Assembly (NCBI RefSeq): GCF_016107705.1
Contig: NZ_JAEHGC010000008.1
Span: 159,447 to 223,446, forward strand
DNA: 64,000 nt
Source of the DNA: Neobacillus cucumis
GTDB lineage: Bacteria > Bacillota > Bacilli > Bacillales_B > DSM-18226
Reading direction: 5' to 3'
Positions 53,301 to 61,119 of this stretch are shown here, piece after piece; position 1 is the first letter of the stretch; each line of letters starts with the position of its first letter. The notes below the pieces were generated by a model. That model was not told where the DNA came from. It saw nothing but the letters and a program-made list of their open reading frames with translations, and made no database searches. Made by a program: the position numbers and the translations under genes.

Positions 53301-54774
53301 AATCAGCGATATTTTTTCGTTCAGGGTTTAAAGCTGCTAGTGGTGCATCATGACCTAATGAACGGATTGGCTCAATCCCTTTTTCTGCCATTTGTTCGAT
53401 TAATTGGATATGGTCACGTTCCCATCCGAAAGCCTTATATTGTCCATTATGGATTTTATCCGGATAATTCATGGTTACTGTTTTATTTAAGCTAGGTGCT
53501 TGTAATCGATTCCGTGAGCTTGCAATCGTTAACCGCTTAGAGATTCGATTATACACTTCATTTTGGAAACGATTTTGCTCATAAACATCCAATTGATCTC
53601 CATGCCATTTGAAGCCAACTTTTTCACCAGGTGCAAGGGGTTTTGGATCATTTACATATTCGCTTGAAGGAATAATCCCTGGTTCTGAAGAGAACAGATA
53701 GGATGTTTCCGTTTCAAGCATCCAAAGCGGTCTGAGACCAAGTGCATCCACACTAAATACAGCTTCATCGCCATATCTTGAGATGATTCCGGCAGGACCC
53801 TGTGCGTAATGTCCCCAAGCTTCGCGAAGGTACGTATATAAATCCTGCAGTTTTTCCGGATAGGCTTTAATTTCATTAATAATTGGCGGGAATAGAAGAT
53901 CCATGGCTTCGAATAAAGAATATCCATCCCTTGAGATTAAGGTTTCCATTGTCCTGCTTAAATCTTGTGAATCACTGCCGTCCTTTACAAGCGGAATCCC
54001 AATCATTCTTGCTTCATCCCGAAGCTTAGCAATTGTATTGATTTCACCATTATGTCCAAGTACACTAAATGGCTGGACTCTGAAGAAGCTAGAAAGGGTA
54101 TTTGTTGAGTAACGATTGTGCCCCAAAGTGATCGTTGAAGCAGCAAGCGGGTTCGCCAGGTCCTGATAATAACGCGGGAGAATATCACCTGCTCCCATGA
54201 CTTTGTAAACTACATGACTCTGACTAAGTGATGCAACATGGATATGATCGTTGATTTCAAAATCAACTAATGCCTCAAATAGGACCTTTGTTAATTCTTG
54301 GCCGCTTTTTTTAGAAAGACATGCAAATTGCCAGAAAACAGGGTTTTCCTGGATGGCAATGGGTCCAAGTGCAGAAGGGTCTGTAACTTCTGTTGTTTCG
54401 AAAATCAATTCTAATTCATATTTTGCAAGTTTTTGAAGTAATTCATTTTTAGTAGAATTCCAGTTTGTTTTTTGACTGATAAAAACATGCCCAACGGCAA
54501 ACTCCTCTTTTTCAGCAAGCTTGGGATCAATTCCGGCGTTTTGTAATTTCTCTTTCCAAAGGGCTACAGGAATATCCATATGAATACCAACGCCATCGCC
54601 TTCGCCGTTAATAAAGCCGGCCCGGTGATTCATTGTTACGAGAGCATTGATACAATCGAAGATATTCTTTCTTGTCGGAATCTTGCTTTTTTCAAGGCAG
54701 GCAACAATACCACATGAATCGTGTTCATGTTTGTGGAAATCTTTAAAAATGGAAGGATTATATTTTTGTGTCAT
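50305..54774 (-). CDS. gltB: Glutamate synthase large subunit
   Basis: Transfers the amide of glutamine to 2-oxoglutarate. The 1489-residue protein has a 20-residue propeptide ending before the nucleophile Cys21 (HDSCGIVA) and the class-II amidotransferase domain to about 420. A central domain follows, then the FMN-binding synthase barrel at about 800-1170 with the iron-sulfur cysteines in CTTCRGCHLDTCHVG, and a C-terminal GXGXG beta-helix (GNGLGAYNSEGIVITVNGGGQDG). No small subunit (FAD/NADPH) gene is in the window, so the reductant is uncertain: an unlinked gltD or ferredoxin. GGAGG lies about 40 bases before ATG 54774, unusually far, with an in-frame stop between. Confidence 0.95.
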   Translation of the reverse strand: MTQKYNPSIFKDFHKHEHDSCGIVACLEKSKIPTRKNIFDCINALVTMNHRAGFINGEGDGVGIHMDIPVALWKEKLQNAGIDPKLAEKEEFAVGHVFISQKTNWNSTKNELLQKLAKYELELIFETTEVTDPSALGPIAIQENPVFWQFACLSKKSGQELTKVLFEALVDFEINDHIHVASLSQSHVVYKVMGAGDILPRYYQDLANPLAASTITLGHNRYSTNTLSSFFRVQPFSVLGHNGEINTIAKLRDEARMIGIPLVKDGSDSQDLSRTMETLISRDGYSLFEAMDLLFPPIINEIKAYPEKLQDLYTYLREAWGHYAQGPAGIISRYGDEAVFSVDALGLRPLWMLETETSYLFSSEPGIIPSSEYVNDPKPLAPGEKVGFKWHGDQLDVYEQNRFQNEVYNRISKRLTIASSRNRLQAPSLNKTVTMNYPDKIHNGQYKAFGWERDHIQLIEQMAEKGIEPIRSLGHDAPLAALNPERKNIADYFKESVAVVTNPAIDRDRETEHFSTRVVIGKRPSLFVKEETNTVLELITPVLVEGKAGFNCSGEIGQPSFDQVIQYFNEQKLASFISTTFRKDEEINLALERLASEAVQAVQSGKTLLVLDDAKAHQEDFYWIDPHLVTSAIDQALVKAELRRDCSLVLRSAAVRSLHDIITVLGLGADLISPYYMFMTVLDESTKPLTNLYSALTKGLEKVISTIGIHELRGYGRLFSSIGLHEDIAKVLNIVNFFGSKELEFGFEAMKLEAYSRAEDYQNEKERVGKTFHLFPRIWKAIGEVAATGDYNVYRDKISEQELENPTTIRHLAGLKASNHPISPDEVDIRVGDHDLPFLISSMSFGSQNEIAFRAYAEGADRLNMVSLNGEGGEIKDMLGKYPKTRGQQIASGRFGVNAELLNSSNLLEIKIGQGAKPGEGGHLPGSKVTAKVAAARNATLGSDLISPSNNHDIYSIEDLAQMILELKTANDQAKIAVKVPVVPNIGTIAVGIAKAGADIITLSGFDGGTGAARIHALQHVGLPVEIGVKAAHNALLESGLRHKVEIWADGGMKSAMDVIKIMLLGANRVGFGTLAMLSIGCTTCRGCHLDTCHVGIATQIESEVQAKEHGLRRFVPRQFDLAVQGIMNLFTAFGQELKVLAASLGIRDLQEAVGRSDLLVQTSGHQNLDLSYLLKTLEISQFTKTEVSKTIAEAQMQVAVGAEYLDASIDQLHSSREFESVTSEQRVLGSRVSCHRVRGRLDGSYKQLKPVQLKYREGSIPGNGLGAYNSEGIVITVNGGGQDGVGKTSFGGNIQILKSKGKNGRYYNGSVGKGFGYGAQKGLLIAQGNADARAGIRLSGADLIIGGSVKNQIPVQENGNIGSNANIKGFAFEYMTNGRGLVLGDPGPWICAGMTGGVVYTRLQPEMGLTKEAIQRRIAKGAKVSVNPLNENGKNDVNELLGQYISLLENDGQVEEAKQLQSLLANLEDHFVQIVPVKEQADPSVSTE

Positions 54775-55002
54775 CGTGGTCGGGCTTCAAAAGGGTGTCC
54801 TCTAAAGCCGATTCACCTCCTATGAAATTTCTATAATCGTTAAAAGTATTTGTGGTTTACCACTTTACTGAGGTATTAACAAAAAGGGAAAATTAATAAT
54901 CTTATAGTATCATATGAATTTTCAGAAATCAAATAAATATACAGAAAATTGTATATCAAAATTAGATTAGAATCATATCGAATTGAGATGGTAATATGTA
55001 GT

Positions 55003-55016
55003 TGTAAACGTTTTCA
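55003..55016. promoter_or_regulatory. Perfect cre (CcpA) motif upstream of gltB
   Basis: TGTAAACGTTTTCA matches TGWNANCGNTNWCA at all fixed positions. It is 229 bases upstream of the gltB start and downstream of the hemL terminator, so it most plausibly serves gltB. Confidence 0.6.
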
Positions 55017-55030
55017 TGGGGTTTTTAAGA

Positions 55031-55056
55031 AAAAGGGAGTGGAAAATACTCCCTTT
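55031..55056 (-). terminator. Terminator of hemL
   Basis: A stem with arms AAAGGGAGT and ACTCCCTTT; on the minus strand it is followed by TTTTTC and lies 22 bases after the hemL stop. Confidence 0.88.
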
Positions 55057-55077
55057 CGGTGCATAAAAAATGTATAA

Positions 55078-56373
55078 TTATTCATTGTGAAGTGAGGAAA
55101 ATGCATTGTGAACCGCGTGTAAGGTTGCTTCAACATCTTCTACTGTATGAGCGATGGTTAAGAACCATGCTTCATATTTAGAAGGTGCGAGATTAATGCC
55201 CTGGTGAAGCATAAGCTTGAAAAACTTGGCAAATGTCTCGCCATCGGTGTTTTCCGCCTGCTCGTAATTTTCAATTTTTTCTGTTGTAAAATAAACGGTT
55301 AAAGCTCCTTTTAATCGATTGATCGTGATTGAAACTCCGTGTTCCTTTGCTGCCGCTAAAATTCCCTCTTCGAGCTTCGCTCCTAATCTGTCTAAATAAT
55401 CATAGATTCCTTCTTGTTTTAACACTTCAAGGCATGCGATTCCGGATAGCATTGAAGCGGGATTTCCTGCCATTGTTCCAGCTTGATAGGCAGGGCCAAG
55501 CGGTGCCACTTTCTCCATAATTTCTTTACGTCCGCCATAGGCTCCGATTGGCAGACCTCCGCCGATAATTTTCCCAAGTGCAGTCAAATCAGGTTGGATT
55601 CCTAAAAGGTCTTGTGCACCGCCATACATGAAACGAAACGCCGTGATGACTTCATCATAGATGACAAGAGCACCTGCTGCATGCGTTAAATCATTCACCT
55701 GCTGTAGGAAGCCCGGTTTTGGTTCTACAATCCCGAAGTTACCGACAATCGGTTCTACTAGTACTGCCGCAATTTGGTCGCCCCATTTTTCTAATGCTTC
55801 TTTAAGTGGCTCAATCTCATTAAATGGAACAGTTATGACTTCTTGAGCGATACTTTTTGGCACTCCGGCTGAATCAGGTGTTCCTAGAGTGGAAGGTCCG
55901 GATCCTGCTGCAACAAGGACCAAATCAGAGTGGCCGTGATAACAACCGGCAAATTTAATAATTTTATCCCTTCCTGTGTAGGCACGCGCTACGCGAATGG
56001 TTGTCATAACCGCTTCGGTTCCGGAATTGACGAAGCGGACTTTATCCATTGATGGAATGGCTTCCTTCAGCATTTTTGCAAGCTTTACCTCATGGGGTGT
56101 AGGGGTACCATAAAGTACGCCTGTTTCAGCTGCATGTTTGATTGCCTCGGTAATATGTGGGTGGGCATGGCCAGTGATAATGGGGCCGTATGCTGCTAAA
56201 AAATCGATATACTGGTTGCCATCGACATCCCAAAAATAAGCGCCTTGACCGCGTTCCATAACCACTGGGGCACCGCCGCCTACAGCTTTGTAGGAACGGG
56301 ACGGGCTGTTTACACCGCCAACAATGTGTTCAAGCGCTTCACTATGTATTCGTTCTGAATTAGTAAATTGCAT
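55078..56373 (-). CDS. hemL: Glutamate-1-semialdehyde 2,1-aminomutase (GsaB/HemL2 type)
   Basis: Converts glutamate-1-semialdehyde to 5-aminolevulinate in tetrapyrrole synthesis. The 431-residue PLP class-III enzyme has [15 protein letters not shown] near the N-terminus, [31 protein letters not shown] and the PLP lysine in [24 protein letters not shown] precedes ATG 56373. Its place next to ygaE/bcp corresponds to B. subtilis gsaB, the second aminomutase; the main hemL is normally in the hemAXCDBL operon elsewhere. Confidence 0.93.
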   Translation of the reverse strand: MQFTNSERIHSEALEHIVGGVNSPSRSYKAVGGGAPVVMERGQGAYFWDVDGNQYIDFLAAYGPIITGHAHPHITEAIKHAAETGVLYGTPTPHEVKLAKMLKEAIPSMDKVRFVNSGTEAVMTTIRVARAYTGRDKIIKFAGCYHGHSDLVLVAAGSGPSTLGTPDSAGVPKSIAQEVITVPFNEIEPLKEALEKWGDQIAAVLVEPIVGNFGIVEPKPGFLQQVNDLTHAAGALVIYDEVITAFRFMYGGAQDLLGIQPDLTALGKIIGGGLPIGAYGGRKEIMEKVAPLGPAYQAGTMAGNPASMLSGIACLEVLKQEGIYDYLDRLGAKLEEGILAAAKEHGVSITINRLKGALTVYFTTEKIENYEQAENTDGETFAKFFKLMLHQGINLAPSKYEAWFLTIAHTVEDVEATLHAVHNAFSSLHNE

Positions 56374-57212
56374 AATTTTTCCTCCTGAAATTCGATTCTT
56401 TCTTATTTTATCACTTATTTTAGTGTTTTCCTGCTGTTTTTTTGATCATTGGATTGGCGGATTGTGATAAAAATGAAACAGCATTGGGGGTTCGGTTGCC
56501 AATAGGGGTCTGTGCAACCGAAAGAAGGTTTCTTTTCCCTTTTTCGGATAAAACCAGCTGGAACGGGCAATGAACCAGAGTTCCTATTCCCTTTTTCGGA
56601 TGAAACAAGCTGGAACGGGCAATGAATCAGAGTTCCTCTTCCCTTTTTCCGGTGGAACTAGCACGGAAGGGCAATGAATCAGAGTTCCTTTTCCCATTTT
56701 CGGGTGAAACCAGCACGGAAGGGCAATGAATCAGAGTTCCTTTTCCCTTTTTCCGGTGAAACTAGCACGGAAGGGCAATGAACCAGAGTTCCTTTTCCCT
56801 TTTTCCGGTGAAACTAGCACGGAAGGGCAATGAACCAGAGTTCCTTTTCCCTTTTTCCGGTGAAACTAGCACGGAAGGGCAATGAACCAGATCTCCTCTT
56901 CCCTTTTTCGGGTGAAACTAGCACGGAAGGGCAATGAATCAGAGTTCCTTTTCCCTTTAAAAGGTGAAACAAAGTCGGACGGGCAATGAACCCGCCTTTC
57001 TTTATCCTTTTTCGGGTGTAACCAGCTCGAAGGGGCAATAACCTAGGGGTAGCCAATTGGGGGTCTAAGCGACTGAAACCACAAACCATAAGGAGTTTGG
57101 GGATCAAGCCGGTCCCCTTATAAAATCAATCCTAAAATCAAGCAGAACGGTTGTTTTAGTGCTGTGATTTGGCTAAACTAACACATTAGGGAAAGTTTCA
57201 GGAGGAAGATCT
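56374..57212. other. hemL-ABC transporter intergenic region (839 bases)
   Basis: The largest non-coding stretch in the window. After the hemL promoter zone it contains a 9-base inverted repeat, TTCGGTTGC/GCAACCGAA (56491-56522), the 52-bp tandem array (56523-57042), and a degenerate copy of the left flank (57050-57080). The promoter region of the ABC operon comes last. Open frames through the array are by-products of repetition; 52 is not a multiple of three, so frames change from unit to unit. Confidence 0.6.
56523..57042. repeat. 52-bp tandem repeat array, about ten units
   Basis: The anchor GGGCAA recurs at 56565, 56617, 56669, 56721, 56773, 56825, 56877, 56929, 56981 and 57033, exactly 52 bases apart each time. 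Each unit contains CCCTTTTTCCGG, GTGAAACTAGCACGG, AAGGGCAATGAA and CCAGAGTTCC or close variants. Central units (56725-56880) are nearly identical; outer units diverge, as in arrays grown by slippage or unequal exchange. There are no variable spacers, so it is not CRISPR. Within a unit CCCTT...CCG can pair with CGG-AAGGG. Confidence 0.95.
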
Positions 57213-58238
57213 ATGGAGAATGCAATAGAAGTTAAAAAATTACGAAAAGAGTTTAAAGCGTATTCAAGCCGAACGGGGTTAAAAGGTGCCTTCCGAGATC
57301 TTTTTACCCGTAATTATAAAGTGGTTCCTGCAGTCAATGATATCCACTTCTCTGTAAAACAGGGAGAAATGGTTGGATATATTGGCGAAAATGGAGCAGG
57401 AAAATCGACGACCATTAAAATGCTGACAGGGATTTTAACGCCAACGTCCGGCCAAATCACCGTCAATGGAATGAACCCGCATAAGGAGCGGGAGAAATTT
57501 GTCCAGACAATTGGCGTTGTTTTTGGCCAGCGCTCACAGCTTTGGTGGGATATCGCCGTTCAAGAATCCTTTCGTCTTTTGAAAAAAGTCTACAAAGTAT
57601 CGGACGAAGATTACGACAACCATATGGGACACGTAATTAAAACATTGGATATTGAACCGCTATTAGATAAACCAGTAAGGAAATTATCATTGGGCCAAAG
57701 AATGAGATGTGAACTAGCCGCAGCACTCATTCACAATCCGCCATTATTGTTTTTAGATGAACCGACGATTGGGCTTGACGTGCTGGTTAAATTAAAAATC
57801 CGGGAATTTTTAAAGGAAATTAATGAGAAATACAATACAACCATCCTCTTAACAACACACGATTTGTCTGATATTGAAGCGCTTTGTGAACGGGTGATTA
57901 TGCTCGATGAGGGAAAAATCATTTATGACGGTGCTCTTAGAAACCTTAAGGAAACATGGGGAGAAGGGAAAGAATTGCAATTTCAATTTCTTGAAAAAAT
58001 TGAAATTGCGAAACTCACAGAGGTGACGAAGGGACTTCCGGTTAAATGGGAGTTAGACGAAAAGGATGCCATCTATATTGCCAATATAGAGGACAAGGAG
58101 GAACTAATTTCTCAATTAATCGCCAAAGTAGTCAGCGCTTTTAAAATTAAGGATATTAATATCAATGAAATTTCTACAGAAGAAATTATCCGTAATATTT
58201 ATGAAAAAGGTACGGTGGAAGTAGAAGGGGGCAATTAA
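57213..58238 (+). CDS. ABC-2 type exporter, ATP-binding subunit
   Basis: A 341-residue NatA-like ATPase with Walker A GENGAGKST, signature LSLGQRMR, Walker B LLFLDEPTIGLD and the switch histidine in LTTHDLSD. An N-terminal extension (KAYSSRTGLKGAFRDLFTRNYK) and a C-terminal accessory domain after residue 240 are present. GGAGG precedes ATG 57213. It is co-transcribed with two membrane subunits (2- and 4-base gaps), a set found in Bacillus next to multidrug or polysaccharide exporters. Cargo unknown. Confidence 0.92.
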   Translation: MENAIEVKKLRKEFKAYSSRTGLKGAFRDLFTRNYKVVPAVNDIHFSVKQGEMVGYIGENGAGKSTTIKMLTGILTPTSGQITVNGMNPHKEREKFVQTIGVVFGQRSQLWWDIAVQESFRLLKKVYKVSDEDYDNHMGHVIKTLDIEPLLDKPVRKLSLGQRMRCELAAALIHNPPLLFLDEPTIGLDVLVKLKIREFLKEINEKYNTTILLTTHDLSDIEALCERVIMLDEGKIIYDGALRNLKETWGEGKELQFQFLEKIEIAKLTEVTKGLPVKWELDEKDAIYIANIEDKEELISQLIAKVVSAFKIKDININEISTEEIIRNIYEKGTVEVEGGN

Positions 58239-58240
58239 AC

Positions 58241-59032
58241 TTGGATAAATATCTTGAAATGATTCGCATCCGTTTTTTAATGATGCTTGCCTACCGGACT
58301 AATTATTATACGGGAATTGTAATTTACAGTATTAATATTGGTGCCTATTATTTTTTATGGTCTGCTATATATGGGTCAAAGGAGCATATTGAAGGCCTTT
58401 CCGTTGTGCAAATGACTACCTATGTTGCCGTTTCATGGATGGCCCGTGCCTTTTACTTTAATAATCTTGACCGGGAAATGGCGCTTGAAATTATGGAAGG
58501 AAAAGTGGCCATTGAATTAATTCGTCCCTACAGCTATCTTGGCATGAAAACGATGCAGGGATTGGGAGAAGGGATTTTTCGGCTTTTCTTTTTCTCGATT
58601 CCAGGTTTGATCATTGTTTCGTTTATTTTTCCAATTAAATTCACTTGGGACCCGGGGATTTGGGGGTTATTTGCGTTATCTACGATATTAAGTTTTCTTA
58701 TTAATACTCAACTGAATTTACTAACAGGAATTACTACCTTCTTCTTATATAATAATGCTGGATTGATTCGGGCTAAACGAGTGGTTATTGATTTATTTTC
58801 CGGTCTCCTTCTTCCCATCAGCTTTTTCCCGGGCTGGGCGCAGGGAGTCATGAAATATCTTCCTTTTCAGGGGATTAGCTATATACCAAGTATGATTTTT
58901 ACTGGCGGTTTTTCTCATTCGCAAGCAATGGAGGCTATCTTTCAACAGTTCCTCTGGGTAGTGATCTTAATTATCCCTATTCAGTTCCTGTGGTCTGTGG
59001 CAAAAAAACAGCTAATCATACAAGGGGGGTAA
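58241..59032 (+). CDS. ABC-2 permease subunit 1
   Basis: A 263-residue protein with about six hydrophobic helices; it resembles the ABC2_membrane_6 permeases that occur as pairs with a NatA-like ATPase (LEMIRIRFLMMLAYRTNYYTG, LEIMEGKVAIELIRPYSYLGMKTM). TTG 58241 follows GGGGGC. It lies two bases after the ATPase gene and four before the second permease, so the three act as one heteromeric transporter in the membrane. Confidence 0.85.
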   Translation: MDKYLEMIRIRFLMMLAYRTNYYTGIVIYSINIGAYYFLWSAIYGSKEHIEGLSVVQMTTYVAVSWMARAFYFNNLDREMALEIMEGKVAIELIRPYSYLGMKTMQGLGEGIFRLFFFSIPGLIIVSFIFPIKFTWDPGIWGLFALSTILSFLINTQLNLLTGITTFFLYNNAGLIRAKRVVIDLFSGLLLPISFFPGWAQGVMKYLPFQGISYIPSMIFTGGFSHSQAMEAIFQQFLWVVILIIPIQFLWSVAKKQLIIQGG

Positions 59033-59036
59033 GCAA

Positions 59037-59822
59037 GTGTTTTACACATCCATGTTTTTTCAATATATTTCTCAATATTTAAAGACAAGATTTCAATATC
59101 GTGCGGATTTATTTGTGGAGTTTTTCTCAGATTTGCTTTCGCAAGCCATCAATCTCGTTTTTATTTTAGTTGTGTTCGGACATACGAGTCTGTTAAATGG
59201 CTGGAATAAAGATGAAATCATTTTTATTTATGGCTTTTTCCTTGTTCCGTATGCTGTTTTTTCAGCCTTCTTTAATATCTGGGATTTTAACGAACGCTAT
59301 ATTGTGAAAGGGGAGCTGGACCGGATTTTAACGAGACCGATTCACAGCCTTTTTCAAATTATTCTTGAGAGAATCGAACTCGAATCGTTATTAGGTGCTA
59401 TTACCGGTCTTGCTGTAATGTTTTATTCGGGGGTTAAACTCGGTCTTGAGGTGAAATGGTATGATCCCTTTTTGTTCCTGATTTTTGTCGTTGGCGGTGC
59501 CCTCGTTTATGGGGGAGTTTTTATCATGATCGCCTGCATCAGTTTTTGGGCGGATGCAAGAACTTCGCTTATGCCGATGATGTACAATATTAGTAATTAT
59601 GGCCGTTATCCTGTTGATATTTACAATAAAATTATTCGTTTTGTGTTAACATGGGTGCTTCCATTTGCCTTTGTGGGAGTGTATCCGGCGGCGTATTTTC
59701 TTGGAAAAAAGGAATGGTTCGTTTATGCCTTTTTAACCCCAGTAATCGGTGTAATCTTTTTCGCTCTGTCCATTCTGCTTTGGAATCAAGGCGTAAAAAA
59801 ATATCGGGGAGCAGGGAATTAA
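59037..59822 (+). CDS. ABC-2 permease subunit 2
   Basis: A 261-residue membrane protein with six predicted helices. The GELDRILTRPIHSLFQII segment parallels the GKVAIELIRPYSYL segment of subunit 1, indicating the same family. GTG 59037 follows GGGGGG. It is the last gene of the transporter operon and is followed by a terminator. Confidence 0.85.
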   Translation: MFYTSMFFQYISQYLKTRFQYRADLFVEFFSDLLSQAINLVFILVVFGHTSLLNGWNKDEIIFIYGFFLVPYAVFSAFFNIWDFNERYIVKGELDRILTRPIHSLFQIILERIELESLLGAITGLAVMFYSGVKLGLEVKWYDPFLFLIFVVGGALVYGGVFIMIACISFWADARTSLMPMMYNISNYGRYPVDIYNKIIRFVLTWVLPFAFVGVYPAAYFLGKKEWFVYAFLTPVIGVIFFALSILLWNQGVKKYRGAGN

Positions 59823-59836
59823 ATATATTTAAAAGG

Positions 59837-59862
59837 AAACCAGACGTATTGTCTGGTTTTTT
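59837..59862 (+). terminator. Terminator of the ABC-2 exporter operon
   Basis: A 9-base stem, AAACCAGAC (59837-59845) with GTCTGGTTT (59851-59859), then TTT. Confidence 0.9.
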
Positions 59863-59930
59863 GATATTTTATGGGCCAAGCCCGCATAGAATGGAGGTAA
59901 TGGATGTTCCGAGATAAAGGGTGATTAAAT

Positions 59931-60323
59931 ATGATCTATTTCTTGCTTCCAATTGTAGTGTTTTGTATTTTTATGAGTTTAAAAACTCTCTTTGTTCCGA
60001 ATACAGTAAAAGGGAAATTTGTTTCGGTAGAAAATTTTTTATACTTAGGGTGCATTTATTTAACTGTTATCATCGGTTATGGTTTGATTTATGTGCTTTT
60101 TGAGCTAAAGGGTATACCACTACTCAAAGAAATCAATCATGAACACGGGAATAATATATTTGAATCCAGTTTTTACTTTAGTGCGATGATGTTGTTCTCA
60201 GTTGGAAACGGAGACATTATTCCTTTGGGGCTTGGAAGAATCATTGCGGTAACAGAAGCATTAATCGGCTATACCCTTCCTGCGGCATTTGTGGCAAGAG
60301 CGATGCTTAATCGGGAGAAATGA
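59931..60323 (+). CDS. Small two-helix potassium-channel-like protein with altered selectivity filter
   Basis: A 130-residue membrane protein with an N-terminal helix (1-20), a helix at about 36-60, a pore loop and a C-terminal helix. The layout fits the Ion_trans_2/KcsA pore module. The pore motif is FSVGNGDIIPLGLGR, where K+ channels have TVGYGD: Ser replaces Thr and Asn replaces the filter tyrosine. The glycine and aspartate positions are kept. Selectivity may therefore differ (K+/Na+ or non-selective). ATG 59931 follows AAGGGTG. It stands alone between the ABC operon and bcp. No cytoplasmic RCK domain is present. Confidence 0.78.
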   Translation: MIYFLLPIVVFCIFMSLKTLFVPNTVKGKFVSVENFLYLGCIYLTVIIGYGLIYVLFELKGIPLLKEINHEHGNNIFESSFYFSAMMLFSVGNGDIIPLGLGRIIAVTEALIGYTLPAAFVARAMLNREK

Positions 60324-60392
60324 TTATCGTTTGCATTGTTTCCTGTGATTGGATAGTCTATCAATATAGACGAATGAATTGAGGTGTTTTTA

Positions 60393-60863
60393 ATGACTGT
60401 AGAATTGGGTGTAACTGCGCCGGATTTTGAGTTAGAGGCCAGTAATGGTGAAAAAGTAAAATTATCGGATTTCCGCGGAACAAATGTCGTTGTTTATTTT
60501 TATCCAAAAGATATGACCCCGGGATGTACGACAGAAGCTTGTGATTTTCGTGATCGGATTCAAGACTTTACAGATGTAGATGCTGTAATATTAGGAATCA
60601 GTCCAGATCCGATTGATAAGCATCAAAAATTTATTGAGAAATACGGACTGCCATTTTTACTTCTTGCGGATACAGAGCATGCAGTCGCCGAAAGCTTTGA
60701 TGTATGGAAGTTAAAGAAGAACTTTGGAAAAGAGTATATGGGGATTGAGCGTTCAACCTTCATCATTGATAAACAAGGAAAATTGGCGAAGGAATGGAGA
60801 AAGGTGCAAGTAAAAGGCCATGTAGATGCAGCATTAACCTACATACGGGAAAATCTTAAATAA
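60393..60863 (+). CDS. bcp: Thioredoxin-dependent thiol peroxidase (Bcp/PrxQ)
   Basis: Reduces hydroperoxides. The 156-residue peroxiredoxin shows peroxidatic and resolving cysteines five residues apart in TPGCTTEACDFRD (Bcp 2-Cys alpha group), with VVVYFYPKD before and the GIERSTFIID motif later. ATG 60393 follows GAGGTG. In B. subtilis the homologue ygaF sits between gsaB and perR, as here. A PerR-type operator was looked for upstream and none is obvious. Confidence 0.93.
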   Translation: MTVELGVTAPDFELEASNGEKVKLSDFRGTNVVVYFYPKDMTPGCTTEACDFRDRIQDFTDVDAVILGISPDPIDKHQKFIEKYGLPFLLLADTEHAVAESFDVWKLKKNFGKEYMGIERSTFIIDKQGKLAKEWRKVQVKGHVDAALTYIRENLK

Positions 60864-60973
60864 TTTTATTTCAATTTCAAGCCTATTTTCATCAGTAAAG
60901 GCATTTGTCCAATGCAATAATACAAGGATTGAATATCATTTTATTAGGGCATACCTCCTCAGATAAAAATTTC

Positions 60974-61004
60974 GGGTCCATAGTGGCCCCTTTTTTTATG
61001 CCAT
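60974..61004 (+). terminator. Terminator of bcp
   Basis: GGG-T-CCA (60974-60980) pairs with TGG-CCC (60984-60989) with a one-base bulge, followed by seven T residues. It lies about 110 bases after the bcp stop. Confidence 0.65.
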
Positions 61005-61119
61005 TCTATTCAATCATGATTGCAAGCTTTATAATATGTTTATAGAAGTATTCATAACGAATTGTTTTTTTAGATATTACATCATACATATAAAACAGGA
61101 TTAAAAGGGGGTACAAGGA

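Larger units (their letters stand above)
54775..55077 (-). promoter_or_regulatory. gltB upstream region (303 bases) with leader and hemL terminator
   Basis: On the minus strand it holds the hemL terminator (55031-55056), a perfect cre (55003-55016), AT-rich DNA that must contain the gltB promoter, and GGAGGTG at 54815-54822. After that comes a 40-base stretch to the ATG that can fold (GGCTT with AAGCC). The ribosome site is followed at once by GTG AAT CGG CTT TAG, a possible 4-codon minicistron. No other gene is seen. Confidence 0.5.

Noticed and set aside
56523..57042. CRISPR array
   Set aside because: The period is a constant 52 bp with no unique spacers between repeats and no cas genes nearby; it is a simple tandem array.
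56814..57107. 97-codon open frame on the minus strand through the repeat array
   Set aside because: It exists only because the repeat lacks stops in that frame; the 52-bp period changes frame each unit, there is no ribosome site, and the peptide is low-complexity.
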